From assembly GCA_020633895.1 (NCBI GenBank), contig JACKCT010000009.1, positions 98,911 through 162,910 of the forward strand: a DNA stretch of 64,000 nt, written 5' to 3'. The notes under the pieces were generated by a model that did not search any database, was not told where the DNA came from, and was given only the letters and a program-made list of their open reading frames with translations. Position 1 is the stretch's first letter. Each line of letters opens with the position of its first letter. Both the position numbers and the translations under genes were made by a program. Origin of the DNA: Deltaproteobacteria bacterium. GTDB taxonomy: Bacteria; Lernaellota; Lernaellaia; JACKCT01. Below are positions 18,391-27,060 of the stretch, piece by piece.

Positions 18391-19332
18391 TCAGCGTTCG
18401 TCGTGGATGACGTAAGTATCGCGTCGGTCGAATCCCTCATGCTCGAAGCGATGCATCGCGACGCCGTGGGTGAACGCCCGAAATCCCCGCGCCCGTGTTG
18501 CCTGATAGGTCTCGACGCACGCCAGATTCACGCCCGCCGTCATCGTCTTCGCGCCTTTCTCGCCGCCCAGTCGCTCGCACGCCGCTAAAAGGCCGTCCAC
18601 CTTGTCCGCCGATCGGGCCACCGCGAATTTGACATAAGCCGCCTGCGTCCCGCTTTCCGATCCGGGACCGGCATGCACCACCGCCATTGCCTCCGGTCCA
18701 TCCTTGTCGACGAGCAGCAACGTCTCGCCCGCACCCTGAAGGCGCACCGCCTCGATCTCCCGATCCGCCACCAACCCGGCGAACGCGCCTTCGGTCAATG
18801 CGCGACACGCCGCGAAAAAATCGGCGCGATCCGTGTCGTCGGCCGTCTCGGAAAATCGCCGTGCTTCGGGAGCGTCGACCGACGCGTCGATCGGCTTGGT
18901 CATCAGCGACGTGAGCAGGCGCGGCCAAAAGTCGTACTTCTGATAGAGGGGGACGTGAGTCGGCGATTGGGAGAAGGTGTAGAGGGACGTCAGCGCGGGT
19001 TCCAGCGACTCCGCCTTTTTCAGGAAGACATCGAGCAGGCGTTGGGCCACGCCCTTGCCCCAATATTCCGGCTGCACGGAGATCGGACCCAGGCCGACGG
19101 TGGCGCCCCAGTGGCGGCCCTGGATCGTGCCGACCACGCCCTCTTCCGTTTCGGCGACGAACGCCAACTCGGGGTAGGCCGCGAATCGGTAACGCACCAT
19201 CTGCCCGTCGCCGCCGAACTGCATCGGGTCGGGAAGGCCCAGGAAAGTGCCGAAGCCCCGGCGAAACGCCCGGTCCGCGGCGTCCACGTCTTCGATGGTC
19301 ATGGGACGAACGATCAGCGACGGCGATGTCAT
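18391..19332 (-). CDS. GNAT-family N-acetyltransferase
   Basis: 313 residues, longer than a single GNAT domain. The N-terminal half carries the acetyl-CoA motif A (LGPISVQPEYWGKGVAQRLL, near 83-102), beginning with IVRPMTIEDVDAADRAFRRGF. The C-terminal half looks like a second, decayed GNAT fold ending in ETYQATRARGFRAFTHGVAM, a pattern seen in two-domain GNAT proteins. Substrate is unknown. It lies downstream of the SMP-30-like gene, 69 bases away on the same strand. Confidence 0.8.
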   Translation of the reverse strand: MTSPSLIVRPMTIEDVDAADRAFRRGFGTFLGLPDPMQFGGDGQMVRYRFAAYPELAFVAETEEGVVGTIQGRHWGATVGLGPISVQPEYWGKGVAQRLLDVFLKKAESLEPALTSLYTFSQSPTHVPLYQKYDFWPRLLTSLMTKPIDASVDAPEARRFSETADDTDRADFFAACRALTEGAFAGLVADREIEAVRLQGAGETLLLVDKDGPEAMAVVHAGPGSESGTQAAYVKFAVARSADKVDGLLAACERLGGEKGAKTMTAGVNLACVETYQATRARGFRAFTHGVAMHRFEHEGFDRRDTYVIHDER

Positions 19333-19401
19333 CTCGCGACTCCCAAAACGGCGGAAGGATTTCCGCGAAGCGGGATTTTACGCGAGACGGCCTCGGGGGC
19401 G

Positions 19402-20484
19402 CTATCGAGGCGTGGGGATGTACCCGATGGCCGTGTCCTTGAGGCTGCCCAGGTAGAGGCGGTCGCCGACCTCTTCCACGCTGGTGACGACGCGGAAACC
19501 TTTGCCGGTGGGATCCTGAAGGTTGTGCGTGACCTTGCCGTTCACGTCCAACCCGAGAACGAAGCCGTAGTCGGCCGTATCGGGGCGCACAAAGTTCGGC
19601 AGCCGTGCGACGATCTTGCGCAGGAAGGGGTGGGGAAGCAGCGAATCGAGCAACGAATCGCGCGGCGAGGCGATCCCGACCCAGAAGGTGTCCTTGCCGT
19701 TGCAGGACACGCCGTCGGGGAAGCCGGGCAGGTTGTCGATGAAGATGTCGTGGGTGCCTTTTTTCTCGCCGGTCAGCCAGTAGCGGGTGATGCGATATTT
19801 CCACGTCTCGTTGACCAGCACGAACGACTCGTCCGGCGAGAGCGCGACACCGTTGGCGAAGTAGAGGTTATCGAGCAGCAGTACGGTCTCGCCCGTGTCC
19901 GGGTGATAGGCCAGGAGGCGGCCCAGGGGGCGATGCTCCAGGGCGTCGTCCTTGTAGATCTTCTGATGATATTTCCACGAGGCGTCGGAAAAATAGATCG
20001 TCCCGTCCGAGGCGATGTCCACGTCGTCGGTAAAGACGAAGGGTTTGCCCCCTTGCTCGGTGGTCAGGACGGTGATCTCGCCGTCGGGATTGATCGACAA
20101 AAGACCCTTGTAGGCGTCGCAGACGATCAGATTGCCGGCCGCGTCGAAATGCATCCCCAGCGGGCGGCCTTCGGTGTCGGCCAGATCGGTCATGGACGAT
20201 CCGTCATGGGCCACCTTCACGATGCGCCCGTCCGCCAGCCCGCCGTAGACAAACCCGTCCGGCCCTTCGGCCACGTCCTCCGGACCCCGCATTTGGCCGT
20301 CGACCAGGCGCGTCGTCGCCGCGAGCTTGTCGTTGACCGCGTACGGCCCGGCCAGCTCGGGCGCCTCGGGGGGCGTCCAACTTTCCGGATCCATATGGAT
20401 CGGCCAAAGCAACAGGTAGGCCACCAGCAGCAAAATCACAATCGCCAGGTGCGTGAAAACACCGGGCCGACGCACATCACTCAT
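19402..20484 (-). CDS. Membrane-anchored SMP-30/strictosidine-synthase-like beta-propeller
   Basis: 360 residues from ATG 20484; a second ATG at 20517 adds 11 residues and neither has a strong ribosome site. One N-terminal transmembrane helix (about 10-27) is followed by a six-bladed propeller typical of the APMAP/strictosidine synthase-like group, with GPEDVAEGPDGFVYGGLADGR, FTDDVDIASDGTIYFSDAS and LYFANGVALSPDESFVLVNE. Members are lactonase/esterase-like and bind a metal in the central cavity. It probably acts in the periplasm. Substrate unknown. Confidence 0.82.
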   Translation of the reverse strand: MSDVRRPGVFTHLAIVILLLVAYLLLWPIHMDPESWTPPEAPELAGPYAVNDKLAATTRLVDGQMRGPEDVAEGPDGFVYGGLADGRIVKVAHDGSSMTDLADTEGRPLGMHFDAAGNLIVCDAYKGLLSINPDGEITVLTTEQGGKPFVFTDDVDIASDGTIYFSDASWKYHQKIYKDDALEHRPLGRLLAYHPDTGETVLLLDNLYFANGVALSPDESFVLVNETWKYRITRYWLTGEKKGTHDIFIDNLPGFPDGVSCNGKDTFWVGIASPRDSLLDSLLPHPFLRKIVARLPNFVRPDTADYGFVLGLDVNGKVTHNLQDPTGKGFRVVTSVEEVGDRLYLGSLKDTAIGYIPTPR

Positions 20485-20579
20485 GAAAATACCCGCACGA
20501 AAATTGATGTGCGTCATTTTAGGGACCGCGCGCCCTTGCCGCAACGCTCCCGCGGACGCACAATGTTTATGGAGGAACG

Positions 20580-21293
20580 ATGTTCGGCAGATCGACCATC
20601 GTCGGGATCTTGATCGCGGGTCTGGGTCTGGCCCTGTTGGCGGTGGGAAACACCGTGTGGGCACAGGAGAACCCCGCCGTCTCGGACTCCTCGGCAGTTC
20701 CCACCGAAACACCGGCCCAGTCCGGCTTCACCCGCTACGCCGTCACCGAGGACGATACCTTGGTCGGCGGCGCCCCGGCGATACTCATGGGCATGTCGCC
20801 CAGCCCGTTCACCTGGTCGTCCTATTACGGCTTTCTCGAATCCGAGGACGGGACGCATCGGGTCAACGTATTCGGCTCGATGCAGTCCTACGACTCCATG
20901 CATTCCGTCGCCGTCGGTTCGCCCACCGATTTGTTCATGAACGCCATCGAGTACCGCTACACCGGCATCCTGGGCGGCATCATTCGACCGGTCGGGTCGG
21001 TCTACGGCGGAATGCAGCGCGATTGGACGGCGGCGGGGCCGGGTTTCCAGGGCTATGACCCGACCTACAACGGCGTCATCGGAGCGGACGCGGGGGTGGA
21101 GATCGTCTTTCCGGTGGGGCGATACGCCATCGGAGCCGGCGCGCGCGTCGGATACACCTGGCAGAACGACGTGGACCGCGTGCTGGGGGTCGGCGAGCCC
21201 AATTACGGCCCCTACACCCCCAAGGGCATGGATCCCAACGGCATCGACGAGTGGATGACGCGGTTCTATCCGATTGTCGAGCGACGCCGATAG
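20580..21293 (+). CDS. Exported protein of unknown function
   Basis: 237 residues; ATG 20580 is preceded by GGAGGAACG. A signal peptide (hydrophobic 7-23, ending near VWAQ) leads into a Gly/Tyr/Trp-rich chain with alternating polar and apolar stretches (YYGFLESEDGTHRVNVFG, RYAIGAGARVGYTWQ), suggesting beta strands. It does not end in the usual aromatic barrel residue but in ERRR, so an outer-membrane barrel is uncertain. Divergent from the SMP-30-like gene. Confidence 0.6.
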   Translation: MFGRSTIVGILIAGLGLALLAVGNTVWAQENPAVSDSSAVPTETPAQSGFTRYAVTEDDTLVGGAPAILMGMSPSPFTWSSYYGFLESEDGTHRVNVFGSMQSYDSMHSVAVGSPTDLFMNAIEYRYTGILGGIIRPVGSVYGGMQRDWTAAGPGFQGYDPTYNGVIGADAGVEIVFPVGRYAIGAGARVGYTWQNDVDRVLGVGEPNYGPYTPKGMDPNGIDEWMTRFYPIVERRR

Positions 21294-21855
21294 GCCCTAG
21301 GCAAGTCGGAAATCAATTCAAAAATTTCGTGGACGAAAAATAATTTTGAATTCTATTTGAATAATTTTCCGAAATGACCATTCGTCTGAAATAGACAGAA
21401 ATTCGTAGAAAAATCCCAAGAATGCCTGCTAAAATTTTGAACACTTGGTGAAATTTGAGGGCCGACACAGCTCCGCGTTCGGGCTATCTTTGAGTGAATC
21501 CAGGGAGTTTCAGGCCGACTTTGAGTTAAGTTGCGAATTTTCAAGTTGAAAATTCGAGAAAGTGTTCAACGGGACCGGGTTTTGGCGCTCCCGAATGCCC
21601 AATCATCGGCTGCGGATGCGACGGATTTTTTGAATGATGTCAGGGATGATGGCTGACATGTGAATGTGATGTTTCTAACAGTAAAGTCCGCCGCAGGCTG
21701 GTAGGTGAAGAGGAAAGAAGAGTTTTTTGAATGACGGGCGCGCCGTTTTTTGGTGCGGAACCACCGGGCGAAAATGGTTGTCAGTCATTCAAAATCGACG
21801 AGCCGAAAGGCCGAGGGACGCCGAGCCGGGCGCGGGACGCGAGGGGGACAAATCC
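21294..21855. other. AT-rich intergenic region
   Basis: About 560 bases without a credible gene. The first 270 bases are far richer in A and T than anything else in the window, with many AATT and TTTTGAA motifs. It contains a perfect 23-base palindrome (separate entry). The last 130 bases return to the usual composition and lead into the PAS-like gene. It could be a regulatory region, a remnant of transferred DNA or a protein-binding AT tract. Confidence 0.6.
21534..21556. promoter_or_regulatory. Perfect 23-base palindrome in the AT-rich region
   Basis: CGAATTTTCAA, one central G, then TTGAAAATTCG: 11-base arms with no mismatch. The size and symmetry suit a dimeric regulator's operator. It is about 300 bases upstream of the PAS-like gene. 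No regulator is identified. Confidence 0.5.
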
Positions 21856-22317
21856 ATGCTGGCCAAGAGTTTTGAATCGCCGACCTATGTCTTCGCCATT
21901 GACCGGGACGACATGATCCAGGACGTGGGCGAGAGCTGGGCGGATTTCGTGCGGTGCTTCTTCGCGTCGGACGAGTCGCCGGACCTGGTGGCCGGAACCT
22001 CCCTCTGGGATTACATGACGGAGCCGGCCGCGCGTCGCGCCTGCCACCGGGCGATCGAAAGAGCGCGGCAGCAGCGTTGCGCCTTGAGCATGGACTTCCA
22101 CTGCGACGCGCCGGATATTTGCCGGCGAATGCGTGTCGAACTGGTCGCGGGATCGGACGGGGATGTCTATTTCGTGTCCCGCGCGTTCGACGACGAAGGC
22201 ACGCAAGGCCTGCGCCGCCCGGACCAGTGCCGATGGCGCGAAGAGTTTCGCGACGACGCCCCCTGCGGCTGGTGTCACCTGGTTGTGCGGGAAATCGACG
22301 CCGACGCCGTCAACTAG
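21856..22317 (+). CDS. Single-domain PAS-like protein
   Basis: 153 residues from ATG 21856, behind GAGGGGG. The order YVFAIDRDDMIQDVGESWADF, SLWDYMTEPAARRACHRAIERA, MRVELVAGSDGDVYFVSRAF fits a PAS fold with no output domain. A Cys-rich tail (DQCRW, DDAPCGWCHLV) might bind metal or a cofactor. It may be a small sensor acting through another protein. It is convergent with gyrA. PAS assignment is by pattern only. Confidence 0.55.
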   Translation: MLAKSFESPTYVFAIDRDDMIQDVGESWADFVRCFFASDESPDLVAGTSLWDYMTEPAARRACHRAIERARQQRCALSMDFHCDAPDICRRMRVELVAGSDGDVYFVSRAFDDEGTQGLRRPDQCRWREEFRDDAPCGWCHLVVREIDADAVN

Positions 22318-22421
22318 CCTCAACCTGATTCCCTGAAACGACATTCGCCCGGAGCCGCACTGCCGGCCCACCCGGCCGTTGCAGCCGGGCTTCACATCAC
22401 GGAAAAACTTTCGATCGATGA

Positions 22422-24995
22422 TTAGTTGACGGTGCCGTCGGGATCGTCGTCGGAATCGTCGGTTGGTTCGTCCGCGTCGTCGAGGTCGTCGGATGTCATG
22501 GGATGGGCCGATTCGCCGTTCGAGCCGCTCTCGGCGTCGCCCTCATCGTCTTCATCCTCGTCGTCCTCGTCCTTGGCCTCAGGCAATCGGGAGACGGACA
22601 CGACGCGGTCGTCGTTGGTCAGGTCGAACATGCGCACGCCCTGGGTATTGCGGCCCATGACGCGCATCTGGTCGACGCCCATGCGGATGATCTTGCCCTG
22701 CTCGGTGATCATCATGAGCTGCTCGACGTCGTCCACCTGCATGAAGCCGATGACGCCGCCGTTGCGGTCGGTGGTCTTGATCGTGATGATGCCCGACCCG
22801 CCCCGCGATTGGAGGCGGTAGTCCTCCATGTCGGTGCGCTTGCCGAAGCCCTTGTCGCAGACGGTGAGAATCGGATTGTCCGTCTCGGCCACGAAGGCGT
22901 CCACCACCTCGTCGTCGCCCTTGAGCGAGATGCCCTTCACGCCGCGCGCCGTGCGTCCCATGCCGCGCACGTCCGATTCGTGGAAGCGGATGGACATGCC
23001 GTCACGGGTGGCGATGAAGATCTCCTGATCGCCGTTGGACAGGCCGGCGTAGACCAGATCGTCGCCCTCCAGAATATCCAGCGCGATGATGCCCGCGGAC
23101 CGGATGTTGGAGAACGCCATCAGATCCGTCTTTTTGATGATGCCCTTGCGGGTGATCATCACGACGTAGAGGCCTTCCTCGAACTCGCGCACGGGCAGGA
23201 CGGTCACGACCTTCTCGTTGCTGGCCGACAGTTGCAGCAGGTTGACAATCGCCTTGCCCTTGGCGGTCCTCCCGGCTTGGGGGATCTGGTAGACCTTGAG
23301 CCAGTAGAGCTTGCCGTGGTCGGTGAAGACCAGGAAATAGTCGTGCGTCGAGGAGACGTAAAGCTGCTCGACGAAATCCTCGTCCTTGGTCTGCATGCCC
23401 ATCACGCCCTTGCCGCCGCGTCGCTGGGCGCGATATTCGGTCAGGGGATTGCGTTTGATGTATCCCTGGTGGCTGATGGTGACGACCATGTCCTCTTCGG
23501 CGATCAGATCCTCGTCGGTGAACTCGCCCAGGTCGTCCACGATCTGCGTGCGCCGCGCGTCGGCGTAGCGCTCGCGCATCTGCTTGAACTCGTCGACGAT
23601 GATCTCCATGAGCAGCACCGGATTTTCCAGCACCCGCGTCAGGTATTCGATGAGCTTTTGCAACTCGTCGTATTCGGCCTGGATCTTTTCCCGCTCAAGG
23701 CCGGTCAGGCGCGCCAGCCGCATGTCCAGAATCGCCTGGGATTGGCGGTCGGAGAGGGTGAACTCGGCCATCATCGACAGCTTGGCTTCTTCCTGCGTTC
23801 GGGAGCCGCGGATGATGGTGATGATGCGGTCGATGTTGTCCAGGGCGGTGATCAGGCCTTCCAGGATGTGGGCGCGGGCTTCGGCCTGGGCGCGTTCGAA
23901 GATGCACCGCTTGGTCACGACGTCCCGGCGGAAGTCGACGAACTCGGACAGGATTTCCTTGAGGGTCAAAACCTTGGGCTGGCCGTCGACCAGGGCCAGA
24001 TTGATGACACCGAAGGTGGTCGAGCAGTTGGTCAGCTTGTAGAGCAGGTTCATGACCACCGACGAGACGGCGTCGCGCTTGAGCTCCACGACGACGCGCA
24101 TGCCGTCCCGGTCCGACTCGTCGCGCAGGTCGGAAATGCCCTCGATGCGCTTTTCCCGGACGCGCTCGGCGATTTCCTCGAGCAGGCGGGCCTTGTTGAC
24201 CTGATACGGGATCTCGGTGATGACGATGGTTTCCCGCTCGGTCTTGGGGTGCGTTTCGATCTCCATCTTGGCGCGCACGCGCACCCGGCCCCGGCCGGTG
24301 GTGTAGGCCTCGTAGATGCCCTGACGGCCGTAGATGAACCCGCCGGTGGGGAAGTCGGGCCCGGGGATGAACTTCATCAGGTCCAAAACCGTCAGATCCG
24401 GGTCGGCGCATAGGGCGATCAGGCCGTCGAGCAGTTCGCCCAAATTGTGCGGAGGCACCTTCGTCGCCATGCCGACCGCGATGCCCTCCGAGCCGTTCAT
24501 CAGCAGCATCGGCACCTTGGTGGGCAGGGCGAGCGGTTCGAGTTCCTTTTCGTCGTAGTTGGGCTTCCAGTCGACCGTGTCCTTGTCGATGTCGCCCAGG
24601 ACGTCCGCCGCGATGCGCGCCAGGCGGGCTTCGGTGTATCGCATGGCCGCCGGGCGGTCGCCGTCCACCGAGCCGAAGTTGCCCTGGCCGTCGACCAGGA
24701 GGTAGCGCATGGAGAAGGGCTGGGCCAGGCGGGCGAGGGCCTCGTAAATCGCCGCGTCGCCATGGGGATGCAGACGTCCCATCACGTCACCGACGATGCG
24801 GGAGGATTTGACGAACGGGCGGTTGTGGTGCAGCCCCGTGTTGAACATCGTGTACAAAATCCGCCGATGCACCGGTTTGAGGCCGTCGCGGACGTCCGGC
24901 AGGGCGCGTCCGACGATGACGCTCATCGCGTAGTCCAGGTAACTTGCGCGGATCTCGTCTTCGATATTCGTGCTGTAGTTCGTCAGGTCGTTCAT
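22422..24995 (-). CDS. gyrA: DNA gyrase subunit A
   Basis: 857 residues from ATG 24995, where similarity to GyrA begins ([22 protein letters not shown]). Catalytic Tyr120 sits in [11 protein letters not shown] (E. coli Tyr122). The GyrA box QRRGGKG follows the coiled-coil region and marks it as gyrase rather than topoisomerase IV. A six-bladed C-terminal wrapping domain is followed by a long Asp/Glu-rich tail. At the quinolone-determining positions it has Ala81 and Glu85 (E. coli Ser83 and Asp87). gyrB is not in the window. Confidence 0.97.
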   Translation of the reverse strand: MNDLTNYSTNIEDEIRASYLDYAMSVIVGRALPDVRDGLKPVHRRILYTMFNTGLHHNRPFVKSSRIVGDVMGRLHPHGDAAIYEALARLAQPFSMRYLLVDGQGNFGSVDGDRPAAMRYTEARLARIAADVLGDIDKDTVDWKPNYDEKELEPLALPTKVPMLLMNGSEGIAVGMATKVPPHNLGELLDGLIALCADPDLTVLDLMKFIPGPDFPTGGFIYGRQGIYEAYTTGRGRVRVRAKMEIETHPKTERETIVITEIPYQVNKARLLEEIAERVREKRIEGISDLRDESDRDGMRVVVELKRDAVSSVVMNLLYKLTNCSTTFGVINLALVDGQPKVLTLKEILSEFVDFRRDVVTKRCIFERAQAEARAHILEGLITALDNIDRIITIIRGSRTQEEAKLSMMAEFTLSDRQSQAILDMRLARLTGLEREKIQAEYDELQKLIEYLTRVLENPVLLMEIIVDEFKQMRERYADARRTQIVDDLGEFTDEDLIAEEDMVVTISHQGYIKRNPLTEYRAQRRGGKGVMGMQTKDEDFVEQLYVSSTHDYFLVFTDHGKLYWLKVYQIPQAGRTAKGKAIVNLLQLSASNEKVVTVLPVREFEEGLYVVMITRKGIIKKTDLMAFSNIRSAGIIALDILEGDDLVYAGLSNGDQEIFIATRDGMSIRFHESDVRGMGRTARGVKGISLKGDDEVVDAFVAETDNPILTVCDKGFGKRTDMEDYRLQSRGGSGIITIKTTDRNGGVIGFMQVDDVEQLMMITEQGKIIRMGVDQMRVMGRNTQGVRMFDLTNDDRVVSVSRLPEAKDEDDEDEDDEGDAESGSNGESAHPMTSDDLDDADEPTDDSDDDPDGTVN

Positions 24996-25038
24996 GGTGC
25001 GAATTCGGCCGCCTTGCGGGGAGAAATTTGAAGGCCGT

Positions 25039-25067
25039 ATGTTAGTTTTTTCCGCCGTTTCGGTCAA
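25039..25067 (-). promoter_or_regulatory. Candidate gyrA promoter
   Basis: On the minus strand TTGACC (25067-25062), 17 bases, then TAACAT (25044-25039). Initiation near 25032 leaves a leader of under 40 bases before the gyrA ATG at 24995. A good sigma-70 match in a region with no competing gene. Confidence 0.6.
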
Positions 25068-25127
25068 TGAAACGCCAATCGGCGACCGTGGGTGAGATAC
25101 TAGATATGGTGGATAGGGCTCCGGATA

Positions 25128-25136
25128 TTATCCACA
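25128..25136 (+). promoter_or_regulatory. Perfect DnaA box upstream of gyrA
   Basis: TTATCCACA, the consensus DnaA box. It lies about 100 bases upstream of the predicted gyrA start point. An inverted 7/9 match, GGTGGATAG, lies at 25108-25116, and the two form a GTGGATA...TATCCAC inverted repeat. Two boxes do not make an origin; a role in coupling gyrA to DnaA is possible. Confidence 0.45.
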
Positions 25137-25325
25137 TCTGGTAGGCGCTTGTGAAATTTTTTTCAAATGACGCAACAGGGCGAAATCACGCCGGAATCGG
25201 GGGGAATCGAGGGTCGGGCACGGCGGGAGGCGTCGATTTTCCTTGCGTTGGAGGGGGTGGGATTGCTAGTGTACGCCCATTGCTCACCACCGCTGTTTGA
25301 CCGCGCGAAGCCAAAGGAATGGGAA

Positions 25326-25508
25326 ATGCGTTTTTCTTCCCGCCGAGCGTCTCGCATTCGCCGCCGATTCGGGACCAATCCCGCGTCGCACAAACCGGCC
25401 CGCCGCCCCCGTCAGGGCTGCCCGCGCATCCAGACCGGTCCACTGACCGCCTCGCCCAAGGACAAAGTCGACCGGGACGACCACGACGACGACACCTCCG
25501 GGCACTAG
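25326..25508 (+). CDS. Possible small basic protein
   Basis: A 60-codon frame from ATG 25326 with AAGGAATGGG upstream. It encodes an Arg-rich N-terminal half (MRFSSRRASRIRRRFG) and an acidic, His-containing tail (DRDDHDDDTSGH). There is no recognised family, and the composition could be an accident of GC-rich DNA. Confidence 0.22.
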   Translation: MRFSSRRASRIRRRFGTNPASHKPARRPRQGCPRIQTGPLTASPKDKVDRDDHDDDTSGH

Positions 25509-25574
25509 GCGCCGCCGCGCCGACGAATTTTCGAAAAACTTGAACCGCCCTTGATGGCGATATCAGATGGCGAT

Positions 25575-25752
25575 GTCATCCCGAACGTCGTGAGGGATCT
25601 CTCGCACGTTGTGGTGAAACGGCGGCGACCGATCAGAGCCGCGAACGGTAGTGAGCGGTTGGGTTGGACCAAGAATGGGCGATTGTCATCACCTACATCG
25701 CACTTGCAGAACCGGGACGGACCAACCCGCTCCCTGACGGTCGCGGCTCTGA
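25575..25752. repeat. F4 fragment and inverted F1 pair
   Basis: GTCATCCCGAACGTCGTGAG at 25575-25594 is an F4 copy. An F1 copy at 25632-25659 (stem CCGC...GCGG) faces an inverted F1 copy at 25724-25752 ending GGCTCTGA. Together they fill much of the gap between gyrA and the propeller operon. No gene is seen here. Confidence 0.7.
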
Positions 25753-25839
25753 AGGATTGAAAGCGTCGTCCGAGGCCGAACCCCGCGCTGCCGCGTGGGG
25801 CTCTGAATGGACCGGATGCTGAAAGGCTCGTATGTGGGA

Positions 25840-27060
25840 TCAGCCGCCGGCGGCCGCGTCGCGGGGCGGCGGGTTCTGGGCCAGACCGATGCCGCGAGAT
25901 CCGCCGGTGAGTTCGGCGAGCGGGTCGGTCTGGGCGAACGCCATGAGGAACAGGTCGAAGGTCACTTGGATGACCGACGGCGAGTATTCCGAATACCCCA
26001 GATACTCGGAGATGCCCCAGAGGTTCAGGTCGAAGTTCTGGTTGACGACCGGGTTCATCTCGATGATCGGCGCCTTGGTGAACGTGTTGTAGTCGTACGC
26101 CCCGGCGACACCCACCGACATCTCGTGCAGGATCGGGTCGCCCACCAGATTGCCGCCGTAGTAGAGCAGCAGCACGTTGCGCCCGGCCTGATTGGTCATC
26201 AGGGCCGCCGGGCTGTTCACGCCGCCGATGTACGGATCCGGGTTGACCTCGTCCGCGCCTTCCCAGAACTGGGTGGGGCCCATGATGTAAAAGACGTTGT
26301 TCCCATCGTCCTTGGAGTTGTTGCCCAGGTGGTCGCGCTTGGTCCAATGGATACCGTCGGGGCTGTCGGCGTATCCGATCAGGCGCCCGGCGAACTGGCC
26401 GGTGCTGGTTTCGGTGACTTCGCCGCCCGAGTAGTACATGCGGAAAAGGTGGTTGTGATAGATCACGCTCGGCGCGCCGACGAAGCCGCGTTCCCACTTC
26501 TGGTCGGCGACCATCACCGGGCCGTCGTCCTTTTCCCAGGTCTCGCCGCCGTCATGGCTGATCGCCCGTCCGATGCCCGCGGCCACGCCGCCCGCGTACC
26601 ACATCACCAGCGAGTTGTCCTCGCGTTGGAGAATCGTGGGCGCGCCGACGAACTCGCCTTCCCAGTCCTGCGTGGGGTAGAGAACGGGCAGGCCGTCGTA
26701 TTCGATCTCGTAGTCGAACGCGTTGCGTCCCTTGGCGACCAGGATTTCGCTGTGCGTGGCGTAGTCCAAGCCGTCTTCCCGGGCCTCGACCACGCGCCGC
26801 TCGAAGTAGATCCAATGATGTCCCAGCGCCTTGATCAGGCACGGCTCCAGATACACCTCGCCCTCGGGCGCCAACAGGGCCAGCACGCCGTCGCCCAGGT
26901 CCAGCTTGGCCCACGGTTTGGTGCCCGACACGGGCCACGCGGTGGTGCCGCCGATGATGTCGCCCTGCGTTCCGCAGGCGATGTGGGTGGCGGCGGCGAA
27001 GGCGGTCACCAACGCGGTGATCGTCCAGATTGCGATCTTGGCGTAGGACTTGGCGCGCAT
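25840..27060 (-). CDS. Five-bladed beta-propeller glycosidase-like exported protein
   Basis: 406 residues, last gene of a three-gene coupled operon. An N-terminal hydrophobic segment (9-24) ends at THIAC29, which could be an atypical lipobox or an ordinary signal peptide. Blade-like repeats with GAPTILQREDNSLVMWYAGG, GIGRAISHDGGETWEKDDG and GAPSVIYHNHLFRMYYSGG are those of GH43/GH32/GH130-type propellers. Catalytic acids could not be placed. Its start ATG shares the A of the preceding gene's TGA (TGATG). With two FadL-like partners it may handle a ligand at the outer membrane. Confidence 0.68.
   Translation of the reverse strand: MRAKSYAKIAIWTITALVTAFAAATHIACGTQGDIIGGTTAWPVSGTKPWAKLDLGDGVLALLAPEGEVYLEPCLIKALGHHWIYFERRVVEAREDGLDYATHSEILVAKGRNAFDYEIEYDGLPVLYPTQDWEGEFVGAPTILQREDNSLVMWYAGGVAAGIGRAISHDGGETWEKDDGPVMVADQKWERGFVGAPSVIYHNHLFRMYYSGGEVTETSTGQFAGRLIGYADSPDGIHWTKRDHLGNNSKDDGNNVFYIMGPTQFWEGADEVNPDPYIGGVNSPAALMTNQAGRNVLLLYYGGNLVGDPILHEMSVGVAGAYDYNTFTKAPIIEMNPVVNQNFDLNLWGISEYLGYSEYSPSVIQVTFDLFLMAFAQTDPLAELTGGSRGIGLAQNPPPRDAAAGG

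Noticed and set aside
21353-21544. 63-codon minus-strand frame in the AT-rich region
   Set aside because: No ribosome site and no recognisable family; it crosses the perfect palindrome.
22503-24413. 636-codon frame antisense to gyrA
   Set aside because: gyrA is certain on the other strand with catalytic and GyrA-box motifs.
25068-25166. Replication origin near the DnaA box upstream of gyrA
   Set aside because: One perfect and one weak box only, no AT-rich unwinding region with more boxes, and no dnaA, dnaN or gyrB nearby.
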